Counted from the first letter of the stretch, positions 54,740 through 63,915 are shown. The stretch: DNA of 64,000 bases from an uncultured Flavobacteriaceae bacterium (GCA_947488345.1 CANKZQ010000004.1:186001-250000), one strand, 5' to 3'. The notes: generated by a model not told the origin, from the sequence alone. A program made the numbers and translations.

Positions 54740-55511
54740 CTTTCAATTCTTTTAAATAACCTTCGCTATGCAGAATCATAAATTCAATGGCCTCAAGTTC
54801 ACTTTTGTTTAGATAGGCAGCTGAAGTTTTTTGAGATATACAATACATAATAAAATCATCAATATTTTGAGATGGTATTTTTAACGTTTCGATAAAAAAA
54901 GAGTCGCTTAAATATGCTCTAATTCCTTGAACTTTCAAGAGTTGATTTTTCTCAAATGCATCTCGTTGAAGAAGTTGGTTTAGCTTTCTGTCTTTTTTTC
55001 TCTTTCCAGATACTATATAGATCAAATCGTTAATTCCACCTCGTTTATTCAGAAGGGTTGCCAAGACCGAAATAGGCAAGTTTGATTTGGTATGCGCATT
55101 TAGATTGCCTTCTATTTTGTTCAATGGCTTTTTATCTGCATTAGGTAAGCCTAGATTTTCTGCTGTACTTTTCGTTTTTATGACGGTAACTTCGTCGAGG
55201 GTATTAATACTTTTCTCCAATTTAATAATTAATTTTAATGTCTTGATATTTATATCTTTAATTATCGTTATCTTATCTTTAAATTGAAGAGAAGAAATGA
55301 ATAATTCATCATTCTCTTTTACCCGAATTTTAAAGATACCTTTTTTACCACTTATGACAGCTTTTTTAGAAGTTTTATTTATGATATGAATATTCTCTAA
55401 AGGAATGGAATCGTTTAAGATTTGCCCCGAAACAAGGATCCGTTCTTGTTGAGCTGAAACTTGAATGCACATGAATAAAATACTAACAAAAAGTAAGGAG
55501 CTATCTTTCAT
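54729..55511 (-). CDS. Carboxypeptidase-regulatory-like domain protein, paralogue 2 of 3
   Basis: This 260-residue protein is the closest copy of its downstream neighbour: signal peptide (LLFVSILFMCIQVSAQ), QQERILVSGQILNDSIPLEN, IHIINKTSKKAVISGKKGIF, the marker NLGLPNADKKPLNKIEGNLN and AYLSDSFFIETLKIPSQNID. Both ends overlap the neighbouring genes by eleven bases, so the three form one transcript. The close match to paralogue 1 in the first 90 residues suggests a recent duplication. It is probably exported. The function is unknown. Confidence 0.8.
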   Translation of the reverse strand: MKDSSLLFVSILFMCIQVSAQQERILVSGQILNDSIPLENIHIINKTSKKAVISGKKGIFKIRVKENDELFISSLQFKDKITIIKDINIKTLKLIIKLEKSINTLDEVTVIKTKSTAENLGLPNADKKPLNKIEGNLNAHTKSNLPISVLATLLNKRGGINDLIYIVSGKRKKDRKLNQLLQRDAFEKNQLLKVQGIRAYLSDSFFIETLKIPSQNIDDFIMYCISQKTSAAYLNKSELEAIEFMILHSEGYLKELKDEK

Positions 55512-56343
55512 CTTTTAGTTCTTTTAAATAGTATGTACTCTGTTTAACCAAAATGTCAATTGCCTCTATTTTATGGTTGTTAAGATAGAGCTTAATGATT
55601 CCCTTTGACGCACAATACTTAATGAAATTATCTATGTTCTCAGGTGGAATTTGTAAATCGTTTATGAAAAATGAATCGCCTAATTCACTTCGTATGGCCT
55701 CTGGTGCCCTCATTGCTTTTTTATCATATGCTTTTTGTTGTCTTTTCTTGAGGCGTTTTTTTTGACCAATTTTTGAAGCTTCCTTGAGCAAAGTTTTTAG
55801 TCCTAAACCGTTTAATAATCCTAAAATGTTTCCTTGAGTTGCTTGTTCTGTTGGGTCTGTTAATTTTCTTGAATCTGGTGCTTTTTCCTTATCCATTTGA
55901 TCAAAATTATCTACAACGCGCATATCTATATTGAGAGAACTCATGTCAAGCGGCATATCGATAAGTGGCGCTTCCTTTCCATCCTGCACCAAACGTCCTG
56001 TGAGATTATGGTTTTTAAGTTCTACTTCATTTAATTCATTTACATTTAGCTTTAGTGTAATAACTAATTGAACTTTTTTTAGATGGGTTTCATTAATGAC
56101 AATTTTCTGAGGAATGTATTGAATGTCAGAAATCAATAAGGTGTCATTTACTTTTACAGGCATTCGAAATTCACCATAGGCATTACTGATAGTACCTTTT
56201 CTTGAAGTTAGGTTGAATATATGAGCATTTTTTATTGAAATGGAGTCAGCTATAACTTTGCCTAAAATAACTCTTCTGTCATCTTGAGACGCCGCTTGAA
56301 GTGTAAAAAAAAGAGCTAGAAGTAAAAGTAATTTTTTTGGCAT
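55501..56343 (-). CDS. Carboxypeptidase-regulatory-like domain protein, paralogue 3 of 3
   Basis: The 280-residue protein is the most diverged of the three and is transcribed first. It has a signal peptide (KKLLLLLALFFTLQAASQ), DDRRVILGKVIADSISIKNA, TSRKGTISNAYGEFRMPVKV, and the same C-terminal domain with RSELGDSFFINDLQIPPENI and KYCASKGIIKLYLNNHKIEA. A longer charged middle (KKRLKKRQQKAYDKK) replaces the LGLPNA linker. All three keep the DSFFI or DAFFI, xxLxIPxxxID and LKxLxxxK-like ends. The role of the domain is not known. Confidence 0.8.
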   Translation of the reverse strand: MPKKLLLLLALFFTLQAASQDDRRVILGKVIADSISIKNAHIFNLTSRKGTISNAYGEFRMPVKVNDTLLISDIQYIPQKIVINETHLKKVQLVITLKLNVNELNEVELKNHNLTGRLVQDGKEAPLIDMPLDMSSLNIDMRVVDNFDQMDKEKAPDSRKLTDPTEQATQGNILGLLNGLGLKTLLKEASKIGQKKRLKKRQQKAYDKKAMRAPEAIRSELGDSFFINDLQIPPENIDNFIKYCASKGIIKLYLNNHKIEAIDILVKQSTYYLKELKDER

Positions 56344-56410
56344 GCAGTTGAATTGGTCCTACAAATAAACCGATTGAATTCATAAATAAATATTAAAATT
56401 TGTGTAAACT

Positions 56411-56441
56411 TTTGTTAAAGATTAGTGATATATTATATTTA
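56411..56441 (+). promoter_or_regulatory. Candidate promoter of pepE
   Basis: TTTG at 56411-56414 and TATATTTA at 56434-56441 are 19 bases apart, close to the TTTG/TAnnTTTG pattern with one mismatch in the last base. The start would lie near 56448, about 15 bases before the ATG at 56463. Confidence 0.4.
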
Positions 56442-56462
56442 ATTAATTTACATTTAAGCAAT

Positions 56463-57158
56463 ATGAAGAATCTAATAATTGCAAGCACATCTACGATTTA
56501 TGGAGGCGACTATTTGGAATATATAAGATCGGAAGTTGGTGAACTTTTTGAGAATGTTAAAGAGGTTGTGTTTATTCCCTATGCCAGACCAAGTGGCATG
56601 AGTCATGACGCTTATACGCTAGTTGTGACCAAAGCGTTTAAAACTCTTGGCATACTCGTAAGGGGTATTCATACATATGAGCATCCGAAAGAAGCGCTAA
56701 ATAATGCTCAAGGAATTTTCGTAGGAGGGGGGAATACCTTTTTATTGGTACACGAGTTGTATAAGCAAGATTTGATGGCAACTTTAAAAGATCGAATGCT
56801 AAAGGGAATTCCATATCTCGGCACAAGCGCTGGTAGTAATATTTGTGGTCCAACAATGCAAACCACTAATGATATGCCTATAATTCAACCTCAAAGTTTT
56901 AAAACGATGGATGTTATCCCATTTAATATCAATGCGCATTATTTAGATCCAGATCCAAGTTCCAAGCACAAAGGAGAAACTCGTGAAACAAGAATTAAAG
57001 AATTCCATGTTTTCAATGATACGCCAGTATTGGGTCTACGTGAAGGTAGTTGGTTAGAAGTGAAAAATGAGTCTATTACCTTAAAAGGCAATTTACCTGC
57101 CCGATATTTTCTTCAAAATAGAGATCCTGAGGAGTTGAAGCCTTTGACCATTTTCTAA
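56463..57158 (+). CDS. pepE: Dipeptidase E (alpha-aspartyl dipeptidase, S51 family)
   Basis: The 231-residue serine peptidase hydrolyses Asp-X dipeptides. The nucleophile Ser lies in PYLGTSAGSNICGPTMQTTN near residue 120, preceded by AQGIFVGGGNTFLLVHELYK near residue 83, and the region FNINAHYLDPDP near residue 157 contributes the catalytic His and Glu. The start at 56463 is used: it begins the conserved KNLIIASTSTIYGG strand, while the longer form from 56400 would add 21 unrelated residues. The stop overlaps the convergent lipoprotein gene by four bases. It is cytoplasmic. Confidence 0.92.
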   Translation: MKNLIIASTSTIYGGDYLEYIRSEVGELFENVKEVVFIPYARPSGMSHDAYTLVVTKAFKTLGILVRGIHTYEHPKEALNNAQGIFVGGGNTFLLVHELYKQDLMATLKDRMLKGIPYLGTSAGSNICGPTMQTTNDMPIIQPQSFKTMDVIPFNINAHYLDPDPSSKHKGETRETRIKEFHVFNDTPVLGLREGSWLEVKNESITLKGNLPARYFLQNRDPEELKPLTIF

Positions 57159-57889
57159 TTGATTGAATCCTTTTGAGCTTCCGTTCGAGATAATAAAAAT
57201 CTATAAATATTTTTTGAATATTCACTTTTCTTAACGTCTTCAGAAAAATTGGAGTAAATGTTTTTTACCTCATTTATATCTACTTCTGGAATCCGCAAAA
57301 GATCTTGCAAAATGACACTAGAGACAAATGAATTTGGGTTATTTTTAGCGTAATCTAAGCTATAGCGTGTATTTTCATTATTAATTGCTCTCATTTTATT
57401 GTTTATTTCATTGATTTTAGATAAATCATTGTTGAAACGAGCTTTTTGTATTTGAGGAAACAGGTCATTTATTTTGCTTACTATTTTTTGAGACCCTTCT
57501 TTAAATTGCTGCAGTTCATCATTTAATTTAGAACCCGAAATAGTAGACGCTTTAAGATTATCGCTATGTGCGGTAATATTGATAGAACCATCTTCTACTA
57601 AAGGAAAGATGCCTCCACGAATACCGTCTATAAAAATGCCAAACATCGCTGGGGTTTGGATACGCCCCTGAAATTCAAATTGTCCATTAAGAGCTACCGT
57701 AGAATCTATCGTGATCGTTGTGTCATCTTTTTGCTTTCTTAACAAAATTTTCGTGCCGTCACTAAGATTTTCAATGGTTGCGCTTATTTTATAATGTCCG
57801 TCTTTGGTCGTGTTAGGCTTTTTTGTACATGATAATAATGCTGCGAATATCAGTACCAAAAGATATAGTTGATGTTTAATTGTGGTCAT
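57155..57889 (-). CDS. DUF4369 lipoprotein without a thioredoxin domain
   Basis: The 244-residue protein has a lipoprotein signal (LYLLVLIFAALLSCTKKPNT) with the lipobox Cys near residue 21, then DUF4369 (YKISATIENLSDGTKILLRK, FEFQGRIQTPAMFGIFIDGI) and an all-helical C-terminal part with NPNSFVSSVILQDLLRIPEV. In many Bacteroidota DUF4369 precedes a TlpA-like thioredoxin domain with CxxC; here the protein stops before it, and no Cys-x-x-Cys is present. It is attached to a membrane, facing the periplasm. Its function is unknown. It is convergent to pepE. Confidence 0.84.
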   Translation of the reverse strand: MTTIKHQLYLLVLIFAALLSCTKKPNTTKDGHYKISATIENLSDGTKILLRKQKDDTTITIDSTVALNGQFEFQGRIQTPAMFGIFIDGIRGGIFPLVEDGSINITAHSDNLKASTISGSKLNDELQQFKEGSQKIVSKINDLFPQIQKARFNNDLSKINEINNKMRAINNENTRYSLDYAKNNPNSFVSSVILQDLLRIPEVDINEVKNIYSNFSEDVKKSEYSKNIYRFLLSRTEAQKDSIN

Positions 57890-57981
57890 AAAGCGTCTTT
57901 TTTGTAAAAATAATGAATTGTGAATCGTTCATAGGGTTTCCTAGAACTATAGAAACGTTATTTTTTTAAAAATATGAGATC

Positions 57982-58011
57982 AAGTTATTAACTATTTTGT
58001 AAGTTATTAAC
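57982..58011. repeat. 11-base direct repeat, 19-base period
   Basis: AAGTTATTAAC occurs at 57982-57992 and 58001-58011, separated by TATTTTGT. A period near two helical turns would put both copies on the same face of DNA, as in tandem activator sites. It lies about 300 bases before the ATG of the giant gene. Function is inferred only. Confidence 0.4.
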
Positions 58012-58206
58012 AAACTAAAGAAATACATAGAATCCTTTAGATTTCCTTCAGATTTGAAAATTAGTTTCGCACCATTAATTTAGATCATAGCAGTTTTAAA
58101 TTCACAGATGTTGTCATTGAGTACAATTTTAGTAAAATTAATACGTTAGGTATATGCTGTATAAGTATAGCGTCCCCTATGTTTTATTGTTATGCTCCCA
58201 AATTAG

Positions 58207-58224
58207 TTGAACGTTTTTGTTCAA
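58207..58224. other. Inverted repeat TTGAAC/GTTCAA
   Basis: The arms are perfect over six bases with a T-rich 6-base spacer and are followed by TTTTG on the + strand. It may be a weak stem or an operator. It lies about 90 bases before the giant gene's ATG. Confidence 0.3.
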
Positions 58225-58312
58225 TTTTGAGGGTGTTTATTGTCAAAAATCCGCTATGATTTTGAAATATTATTGTTGATTACAGAAGGTAATTAACGAA
58301 CGAATATTTGAT

Positions 58313-61300
58313 ATGACGAAAAAATTATTTTTAATTATGCTTGTGTTAACAAGCATAAATGTATTGGCACAATCCCCTATATTATCTAACTTCAGAATAG
58401 AGGAAGCTAATAAAAATAGAATTTATTTTGAAAGTAGTGAGCCTATTACAGGTTCTTCTGTAACTGGTTTTTATCTATCCGATAATTTAAGGAAGAGAGT
58501 AACAGGTTTGCATATCAATCCTGATCAGCTAACAGGGCATTATTTTACGAGTTCTGAAGCGTTCGATTATTGGGATACGTATGCAATTCGTTATGAGGGA
58601 GGTAGTGATATTCAAGATTTAAATTCGAACGGAATCTCTGAATTTTGGTTAACGGAAGTGTTGAATGAAATACCGGAACCAGCTCCATCTGGTATTCCTT
58701 ATTTTGTAAGAACAACGGGAGATGACTCTAATGACGGATTAACTCATGAAACAGCTTTTAGAACTATCAACAGAGCAGTTCTTTTAAAGGCAAAAACTAT
58801 TTATGTTGAAGCCGGTGATTACGGTGTAGAAAAGCTTAATTTTAACTACAAAGGTACGGCGACAGAACCAATTGTAGTGCAGGGATATAAAACCATCACA
58901 AATGGAGTGCCGGATCCGATAGAAGAAAATTATTGGAAATGGGGAGTTCATGGAACTGGACTAAATTGTGTTTTAGATAGTAGTGAAATGCCGACCCTTA
59001 CTGGTAATAGTACTATTAGAAATGATATTTCGGCAGGAGGTAGAGCTTTTAGAACTTCAGATTTTTTGATTATAAAAAACTTCCAAACAACTCGTTTTAA
59101 TACAGGTTTTTTTATAACGGGTTCAGATCATTTGGTATTAAAAAATATCAATGTTTTATATTCAGGTAGATTGAGTGATGCCAGAGGTTATGCCATTTTC
59201 GCTCAAGGCGGATTACAAGGTATAAATGCATATAACAAATTTATAAATATTAATACAGCACAAGGTATTAGTATGGTTCGATGGTATGGAGGAGCATCTT
59301 TACTAGATAATGTCAAGGTATATAATGATACGGCAGAAAGAGCACCTGATTATTTCATAAGTAATTATGAAGGATCAAACAGTATCATCAAGAATTGCCT
59401 GGTTGATAAAATAGGTGGTTCTGGAGGATCGCACGGGATCAGTTTAAAAAGTTGGTCGTATGTTCAGGAATACAATTTAATTGTTGATTGTGAGGCAATT
59501 AACATGATGGCTGGAGTCGAGCTTAGGCATGATCACGTTAAGAATACTGTTGTTCGAAATTTTGTTGGATATTCTAGATTAACCGATAGTTATACTGCAA
59601 ATGAACTATGTGGAATTGTTGTTAGGGATAATTCTAGTGCCAATAAAATTGAGAACGCGACGCTATATAGACTACACAGAGGTATTTACTTTACTGACCA
59701 AAGTGGTGAACAGGGATATCAAACCCCTGGGTTTGACAACATTTTTAGAAATATTGTCATTTATAATTCTAATAATGCCTTAGGACATTATGGTACCACT
59801 ACAAAACCATTGGCATACGGAAATTATTTTGAAAATTTAACCATTGACTCGGTAAAAAAAATGTACTGGACGAGTGGTCCTTTGCAATTTAACAGTTCAA
59901 ATTTCCTGATAAATTCAACCATTAGTAATGTGGAAAGATATGGAGTTTCTACCATTACTGAATTTAATAATAACTATTTTAATAACGGATTTAGAACACC
60001 TTCAGGAACCAATATTACTGAACTTGACCCTATGTTTGTCAATCCGTCGAATGCTGATTATCATCTTCAAACTAATTCTCCTATCAAAGATATTGGTAGA
60101 GATATATCTCGATCAAGGTATGATTATGATGGTGTTGAAAGAGTTTCGGGTAAATATTCAATTGGAGCCTATGAAGATATGGTAGCTTCTTTTGGAAGTG
60201 TATCTCCTGATATTTCAATATGCGCCGGAGAATCGACTACATTGGTCGCGTCTGGAGGTGCTAGCTATTCTTGGGATACCGGAGAGACCACAGAGAGTAT
60301 AACTGTTACTCCTACTGATACAACAACCTATTCTGTTGATATTAGTAATGGTGTTGAAACAGAAACATATGAAATTGTAGTAACTGTAGATGTTGCTCCT
60401 AGTGTCGATGCAGGTGCAGATGTGACGATGTGTGAAGGTGAGACTATTACATTGACCGCGACAGGTGAGGGTGATTTTTTATGGAGTACTGGAGAGACAG
60501 CAGCCAGTATTGAAGTGTCGCCAACAGCAACCACAACATATACCGTAACCGCCAGTAATTCTTGCGCAACAGAGGCAACTGATGAAGTGTTAGTAACGGT
60601 TAATCCCGGAGTAACCGTAGATCTAGGAGCAGATGTTTCGATATGTGTTGGAGAGTCTACAACCTTAACAGCTATTGGTGTTGGTCCTTTTAGTTGGAGT
60701 ACTGGTGAGACCACTGCAAGTATAACTGTAAACCCTTCCGCAACAACAACTTATACGGTGACATCTTCAAATGGAACATGTTCTGATGATGATGATATTA
60801 TTGTTACAGTAAATACAGCACCAAGCGTAACCGCGAGTGCTGATACAATAATTTGTGAGGGAGAGACGATTGAATTGACTGCTACTGGAGAGGGCGATTT
60901 TTTATGGAGTACCGGAGAAACATCGGCGACCATTTATGTAGCACCAACAACAACAACAACATATACTGTAACTGCTAGTAATTCGTGCTCAACAGAGGTG
61001 ACCGATGAAGTTTTGGTAACAGTGAATCCAAGTTTAAACTTAGATGCGGGAGCAGACGTCTCTATTTGTCTTGGAGAGTCAGCCACATTAACCGCAACAG
61101 GTACTGGACCGTTTAACTGGAATACTGGAGAAACTACAGCGAGTATTACGGTAAATCCGACGACTACAACAACATATACTGTATCTTCAACTAGTGGTGC
61201 CTGTGATGATACAGATGAAATTATAGTAAATGTTAGTAATCCGCCAAGTGTGGTGGCTAGCGCAGATACCACTGTATGTGAGGGAGAAATTGTAACCTTA

Positions 61301-63892
61301 ACCGCAACCGGTGAAGGTGATTTTTTATGGAGTACCGGAGAAACTGGATCTAGAATAGATGTGTCTCCTACAGCAACCACAACGTATACTGTAACCGCAA
61401 GCAATTCTTGTACTGCATCAGCAACTGATGAAGTATTGGTAACAGTGAGTCCAAATGTAACTGTAAATGCAGGAACTGATGTTTCTATATGTGTAGGAGA
61501 GTCAACAACCTTAACAGCAACTGGTACCGGTCCATTTAATTGGAGTACGGGAGAGACAACTGCTAGCATAACAGTGAGTCCAACTGCGACCACAACATAT
61601 ACGGTAATTTCTGATAACGGTACATGTTCAGATTCCGATGAAGTGATCGTTACCTTGAACAATGCTCCAAGTGCTAATGCCGGCGCAGATATGGCAATTT
61701 GCGAAGGAGAAACGATCACGTTAACTGCAACAGGAGAAGGTGATTTTTTGTGGAGTACAGGAGAAACTACTACTAGTATTTCGGTATCACCAACGGCAAC
61801 TACATTATATACAGTTACTGCAAGTAATTCGTGCGCAACAGATGCTTCAGATGAAATTTTAATTACAGTGAACCCAAGTGTAACTGTTGAGGTAGGCCCA
61901 GATGTGACTATTTGTGAAGGGGAAAGTTTGACGTTGACTGCTACAGGTAACGGAGATGAATTTTTTTGGAGTACCGATGAGACCACTCAAAGTATTACAG
62001 TAAGTCCAACAGCAACCACAACCTATATAGTGACCTCCATTGTTGGTGGGTGTTCAAATACAGATGAAATGACGGTTAATGTCGTTAGACCTCCTACTGT
62101 TTATGCGGGTTCTGATGTTACCATCTGTGAAGGAGCTACGGTAACATTAACAGCAACAGGAGAAGGAAGTTTTTTATGGAGTACAGGGGAAACCACAGCA
62201 AGTATTAATGTAAGCCCTTCGGTGACTACTGCTTACACAGTGACAGGAGCAAGTAACTCATGTTCGACAGAGGTAACCGATGAAGTTTTGGTGATGGTTA
62301 ATCCAAGTGTAACTGTAAATGCAGGACCAGATGTTGCTATCTGTGAAGGAGAATCTACAACTTTAACCGCGATGGGCACAGGTCCATTTAATTGGAGTAC
62401 AGGAGAAACTACTGCAAGTATAACCGTAAATCCGACAAGTACTTCAACTTACACTGTATCTTCTGGTACCGGACCATGTTTGGTGACAGATGATGTAGTA
62501 GTGTCCGTGAATCAAGCTGCTTCGGTAAATGCAGGGGCAGATATGACTATTTGTGAAGGAGGTACTATAACATTAACGGCGACTGGCGAAGGTAATTTTT
62601 TATGGAGTACAGGAGAGACGACTGCCACTATTACGGTATCACCGAATTCGACTACAACATATACCGTAACAGCAAGTAATTCTTGTACAGGAGGAGTGTC
62701 TGATGAAGTTTTGGTAACGGTTATACCGAATGCGAATGTGAATGCTGGAGCGGATGTCGCGATATGTTTCGGCGAATCGACCACATTAACAGCAACAGGT
62801 ACTGGACCCTTTAGTTGGAGTACAGGAGAGACGACCGCGAGTATCAATGTAAGTCCGACAGACACCACTATTTATACAGTTTCTGCTGGAGCGGCACCTT
62901 GTGTTATTTCAGACACAGTTACTGTAAACGTTAATGCTGCTGTGGCTGCAAATGCGGGTGATGATGTTACTATTTGTGAAGGCGATTCAGTAACCTTAAC
63001 AGTAACGGGCGAAGGTGACTTTTTGTGGAGTACAGGAGAGACCACGTCAAGTATTACCGTAAATCCTTTGGAAACTACTACATACAGTGTATCGGCTAGC
63101 AATTCATGTGCGTCTAGTTCTACTGATGAAGTTATAGTGAATGTTAATAAAACGCCGGTTGCTACGGCAAATGATGACATAACAATTTTAGCAGGTTCAA
63201 GTGTTGATTTGACTGTAAGTGGAGTAGGATCTTTCGAGTGGAGTACAGGTGAGATAGGAAGTCGTATTACAGTGACTCCGACTGAAACTACTACATATAC
63301 TGTTACCGCAACAACAGGTGAAGGGTGTGCTGTGAATGATGAAGTCGTTGTAACTGTAGTAGATGAATATGCTCCAACCGAAACCACAATTACCGTAGGT
63401 CAAAATATGACGATTTGTCCGAGTGACATTGTAATATTAGAGGCACCAACGGGTACGAGATATTTATGGAATTCTGGAGGGACAGAAAGAAGTATCAAGG
63501 TTTCTCCTTCTGAAACTACCATATATTCTGTAAAGGTTTATAATGGAGATGAGTCAGAAACCTATCATTCGACTATTACGGTAACCGAGAACTGTTCTGA
63601 GGCGATTAATTTATTGACCGATAATGGTTTCGATTTAAATCAAGAAATGACCGTTTATCCGAACCCAACCAAAGGCTTGTTGAATATAAAACTTAAAGGA
63701 TATAATAATGACACTTCGGTTTCTGTTTACAATCTAAATGGAACTATGATTTATTCGGGCTCAGTTGAAAATAAATCAAGATCTAGCGTTCTGAAAGAAC
63801 AGTTAGATTTATCAAAATTCCCTAAAGGTATTTATTTTGTAAAAGTAAATAACAATGGTAAAAGTGAAACTAAAAAAGTGATCGTTATGTAG
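58313..63892 (+). CDS. Giant T9SS-secreted protein: beta-helix, 16 Ig-like repeats, sorting domain
   Basis: The 1859-residue protein has a signal peptide (KKLFLIMLVLTSINVLAQ), a short N-terminal domain, and from about residue 130 a right-handed beta-helix (YFVRTTGDDSNDGLTHETAF, later VLKNINVLYSGR) that ends near residue 620 with YSIGAYE. Sixteen Ig/PKD-like repeats of about 70 residues follow (residues about 632-1761), alternating in two types; an A-type example is GEGDFLWSTGETAASIEVSP. The tail (about 1779-1859) has MTVYPNPTKGLLNIKLKG and ends GKSETKKVIVM, a type-A T9SS sorting domain. It is therefore probably displayed or released at the cell surface. The beta-helix could bind or cut a polysaccharide, but no catalytic residues are assigned. 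Confidence 0.92.
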   Translation: MTKKLFLIMLVLTSINVLAQSPILSNFRIEEANKNRIYFESSEPITGSSVTGFYLSDNLRKRVTGLHINPDQLTGHYFTSSEAFDYWDTYAIRYEGGSDIQDLNSNGISEFWLTEVLNEIPEPAPSGIPYFVRTTGDDSNDGLTHETAFRTINRAVLLKAKTIYVEAGDYGVEKLNFNYKGTATEPIVVQGYKTITNGVPDPIEENYWKWGVHGTGLNCVLDSSEMPTLTGNSTIRNDISAGGRAFRTSDFLIIKNFQTTRFNTGFFITGSDHLVLKNINVLYSGRLSDARGYAIFAQGGLQGINAYNKFININTAQGISMVRWYGGASLLDNVKVYNDTAERAPDYFISNYEGSNSIIKNCLVDKIGGSGGSHGISLKSWSYVQEYNLIVDCEAINMMAGVELRHDHVKNTVVRNFVGYSRLTDSYTANELCGIVVRDNSSANKIENATLYRLHRGIYFTDQSGEQGYQTPGFDNIFRNIVIYNSNNALGHYGTTTKPLAYGNYFENLTIDSVKKMYWTSGPLQFNSSNFLINSTISNVERYGVSTITEFNNNYFNNGFRTPSGTNITELDPMFVNPSNADYHLQTNSPIKDIGRDISRSRYDYDGVERVSGKYSIGAYEDMVASFGSVSPDISICAGESTTLVASGGASYSWDTGETTESITVTPTDTTTYSVDISNGVETETYEIVVTVDVAPSVDAGADVTMCEGETITLTATGEGDFLWSTGETAASIEVSPTATTTYTVTASNSCATEATDEVLVTVNPGVTVDLGADVSICVGESTTLTAIGVGPFSWSTGETTASITVNPSATTTYTVTSSNGTCSDDDDIIVTVNTAPSVTASADTIICEGETIELTATGEGDFLWSTGETSATIYVAPTTTTTYTVTASNSCSTEVTDEVLVTVNPSLNLDAGADVSICLGESATLTATGTGPFNWNTGETTASITVNPTTTTTYTVSSTSGACDDTDEIIVNVSNPPSVVASADTTVCEGEIVTLTATGEGDFLWSTGETGSRIDVSPTATTTYTVTASNSCTASATDEVLVTVSPNVTVNAGTDVSICVGESTTLTATGTGPFNWSTGETTASITVSPTATTTYTVISDNGTCSDSDEVIVTLNNAPSANAGADMAICEGETITLTATGEGDFLWSTGETTTSISVSPTATTLYTVTASNSCATDASDEILITVNPSVTVEVGPDVTICEGESLTLTATGNGDEFFWSTDETTQSITVSPTATTTYIVTSIVGGCSNTDEMTVNVVRPPTVYAGSDVTICEGATVTLTATGEGSFLWSTGETTASINVSPSVTTAYTVTGASNSCSTEVTDEVLVMVNPSVTVNAGPDVAICEGESTTLTAMGTGPFNWSTGETTASITVNPTSTSTYTVSSGTGPCLVTDDVVVSVNQAASVNAGADMTICEGGTITLTATGEGNFLWSTGETTATITVSPNSTTTYTVTASNSCTGGVSDEVLVTVIPNANVNAGADVAICFGESTTLTATGTGPFSWSTGETTASINVSPTDTTIYTVSAGAAPCVISDTVTVNVNAAVAANAGDDVTICEGDSVTLTVTGEGDFLWSTGETTSSITVNPLETTTYSVSASNSCASSSTDEVIVNVNKTPVATANDDITILAGSSVDLTVSGVGSFEWSTGEIGSRITVTPTETTTYTVTATTGEGCAVNDEVVVTVVDEYAPTETTITVGQNMTICPSDIVILEAPTGTRYLWNSGGTERSIKVSPSETTIYSVKVYNGDESETYHSTITVTENCSEAINLLTDNGFDLNQEMTVYPNPTKGLLNIKLKGYNNDTSVSVYNLNGTMIYSGSVENKSRSSVLKEQLDLSKFPKGIYFVKVNNNGKSETKKVIVM
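60206..63595 (+). repeat. Sixteen-copy Ig-like repeat array, A/B dimer period of 423 bases
   Basis: Repeats begin with D-V-x-I-C-x-G-E and end with V-T-V-N. Even copies (A) share GEGDFLWSTGET and TASNSC; odd copies (B) share GTGPFNWSTGETTASITV and a GxC in a SSNGTCSD-like end. The A-to-A distance is 141 residues (for example residues 698 and 839). Most copies hold two Cys at matching places, so one disulfide per repeat is likely; the first copy lacks the second Cys and the fifteenth lacks the first. The codons around GATTTTTTATGGAGTAC are nearly the same in many A copies. Confidence 0.9.
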
Positions 63893-63915
63893 GTAAGTGT
63901 ATACGCTACTTATCA

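Larger units (their letters stand above)
57890..58312 (+). other. 423-base gene-free region before the giant surface-protein gene
   Basis: This is the longest gene-free stretch in the window. No ORF of note, tRNA or clear TAnnTTTG promoter was found. It holds an 11-base direct repeat (AAGTTATTAAC) at 57982-57992 and 58001-58011, with a period of 19 bases, and an inverted repeat TTGAAC/GTTCAA at 58207-58224 with a 6-base spacer. It probably carries the control region of the large gene that starts at 58313. Confidence 0.5.

Noticed and set aside
56400-56462. Longer pepE start at 56400.
   Set aside because: It would extend through the likely promoter and add 21 residues not expected before the conserved first strand.
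60328-63403. Long open frames on the - strand across the giant gene (for example 60934-61986).
   Set aside because: They are mirror images of the Thr/Val/Ser-rich repeat on the + strand, whose biased codons leave few stops on the other strand. They have no start signals and no protein-like features.
60206-63595. Repetitive DNA that might suggest a CRISPR array or satellite.
   Set aside because: The period (about 210 and 423 bases) and the open frame through it show a protein repeat; there are no short equal spacers and no cas genes.
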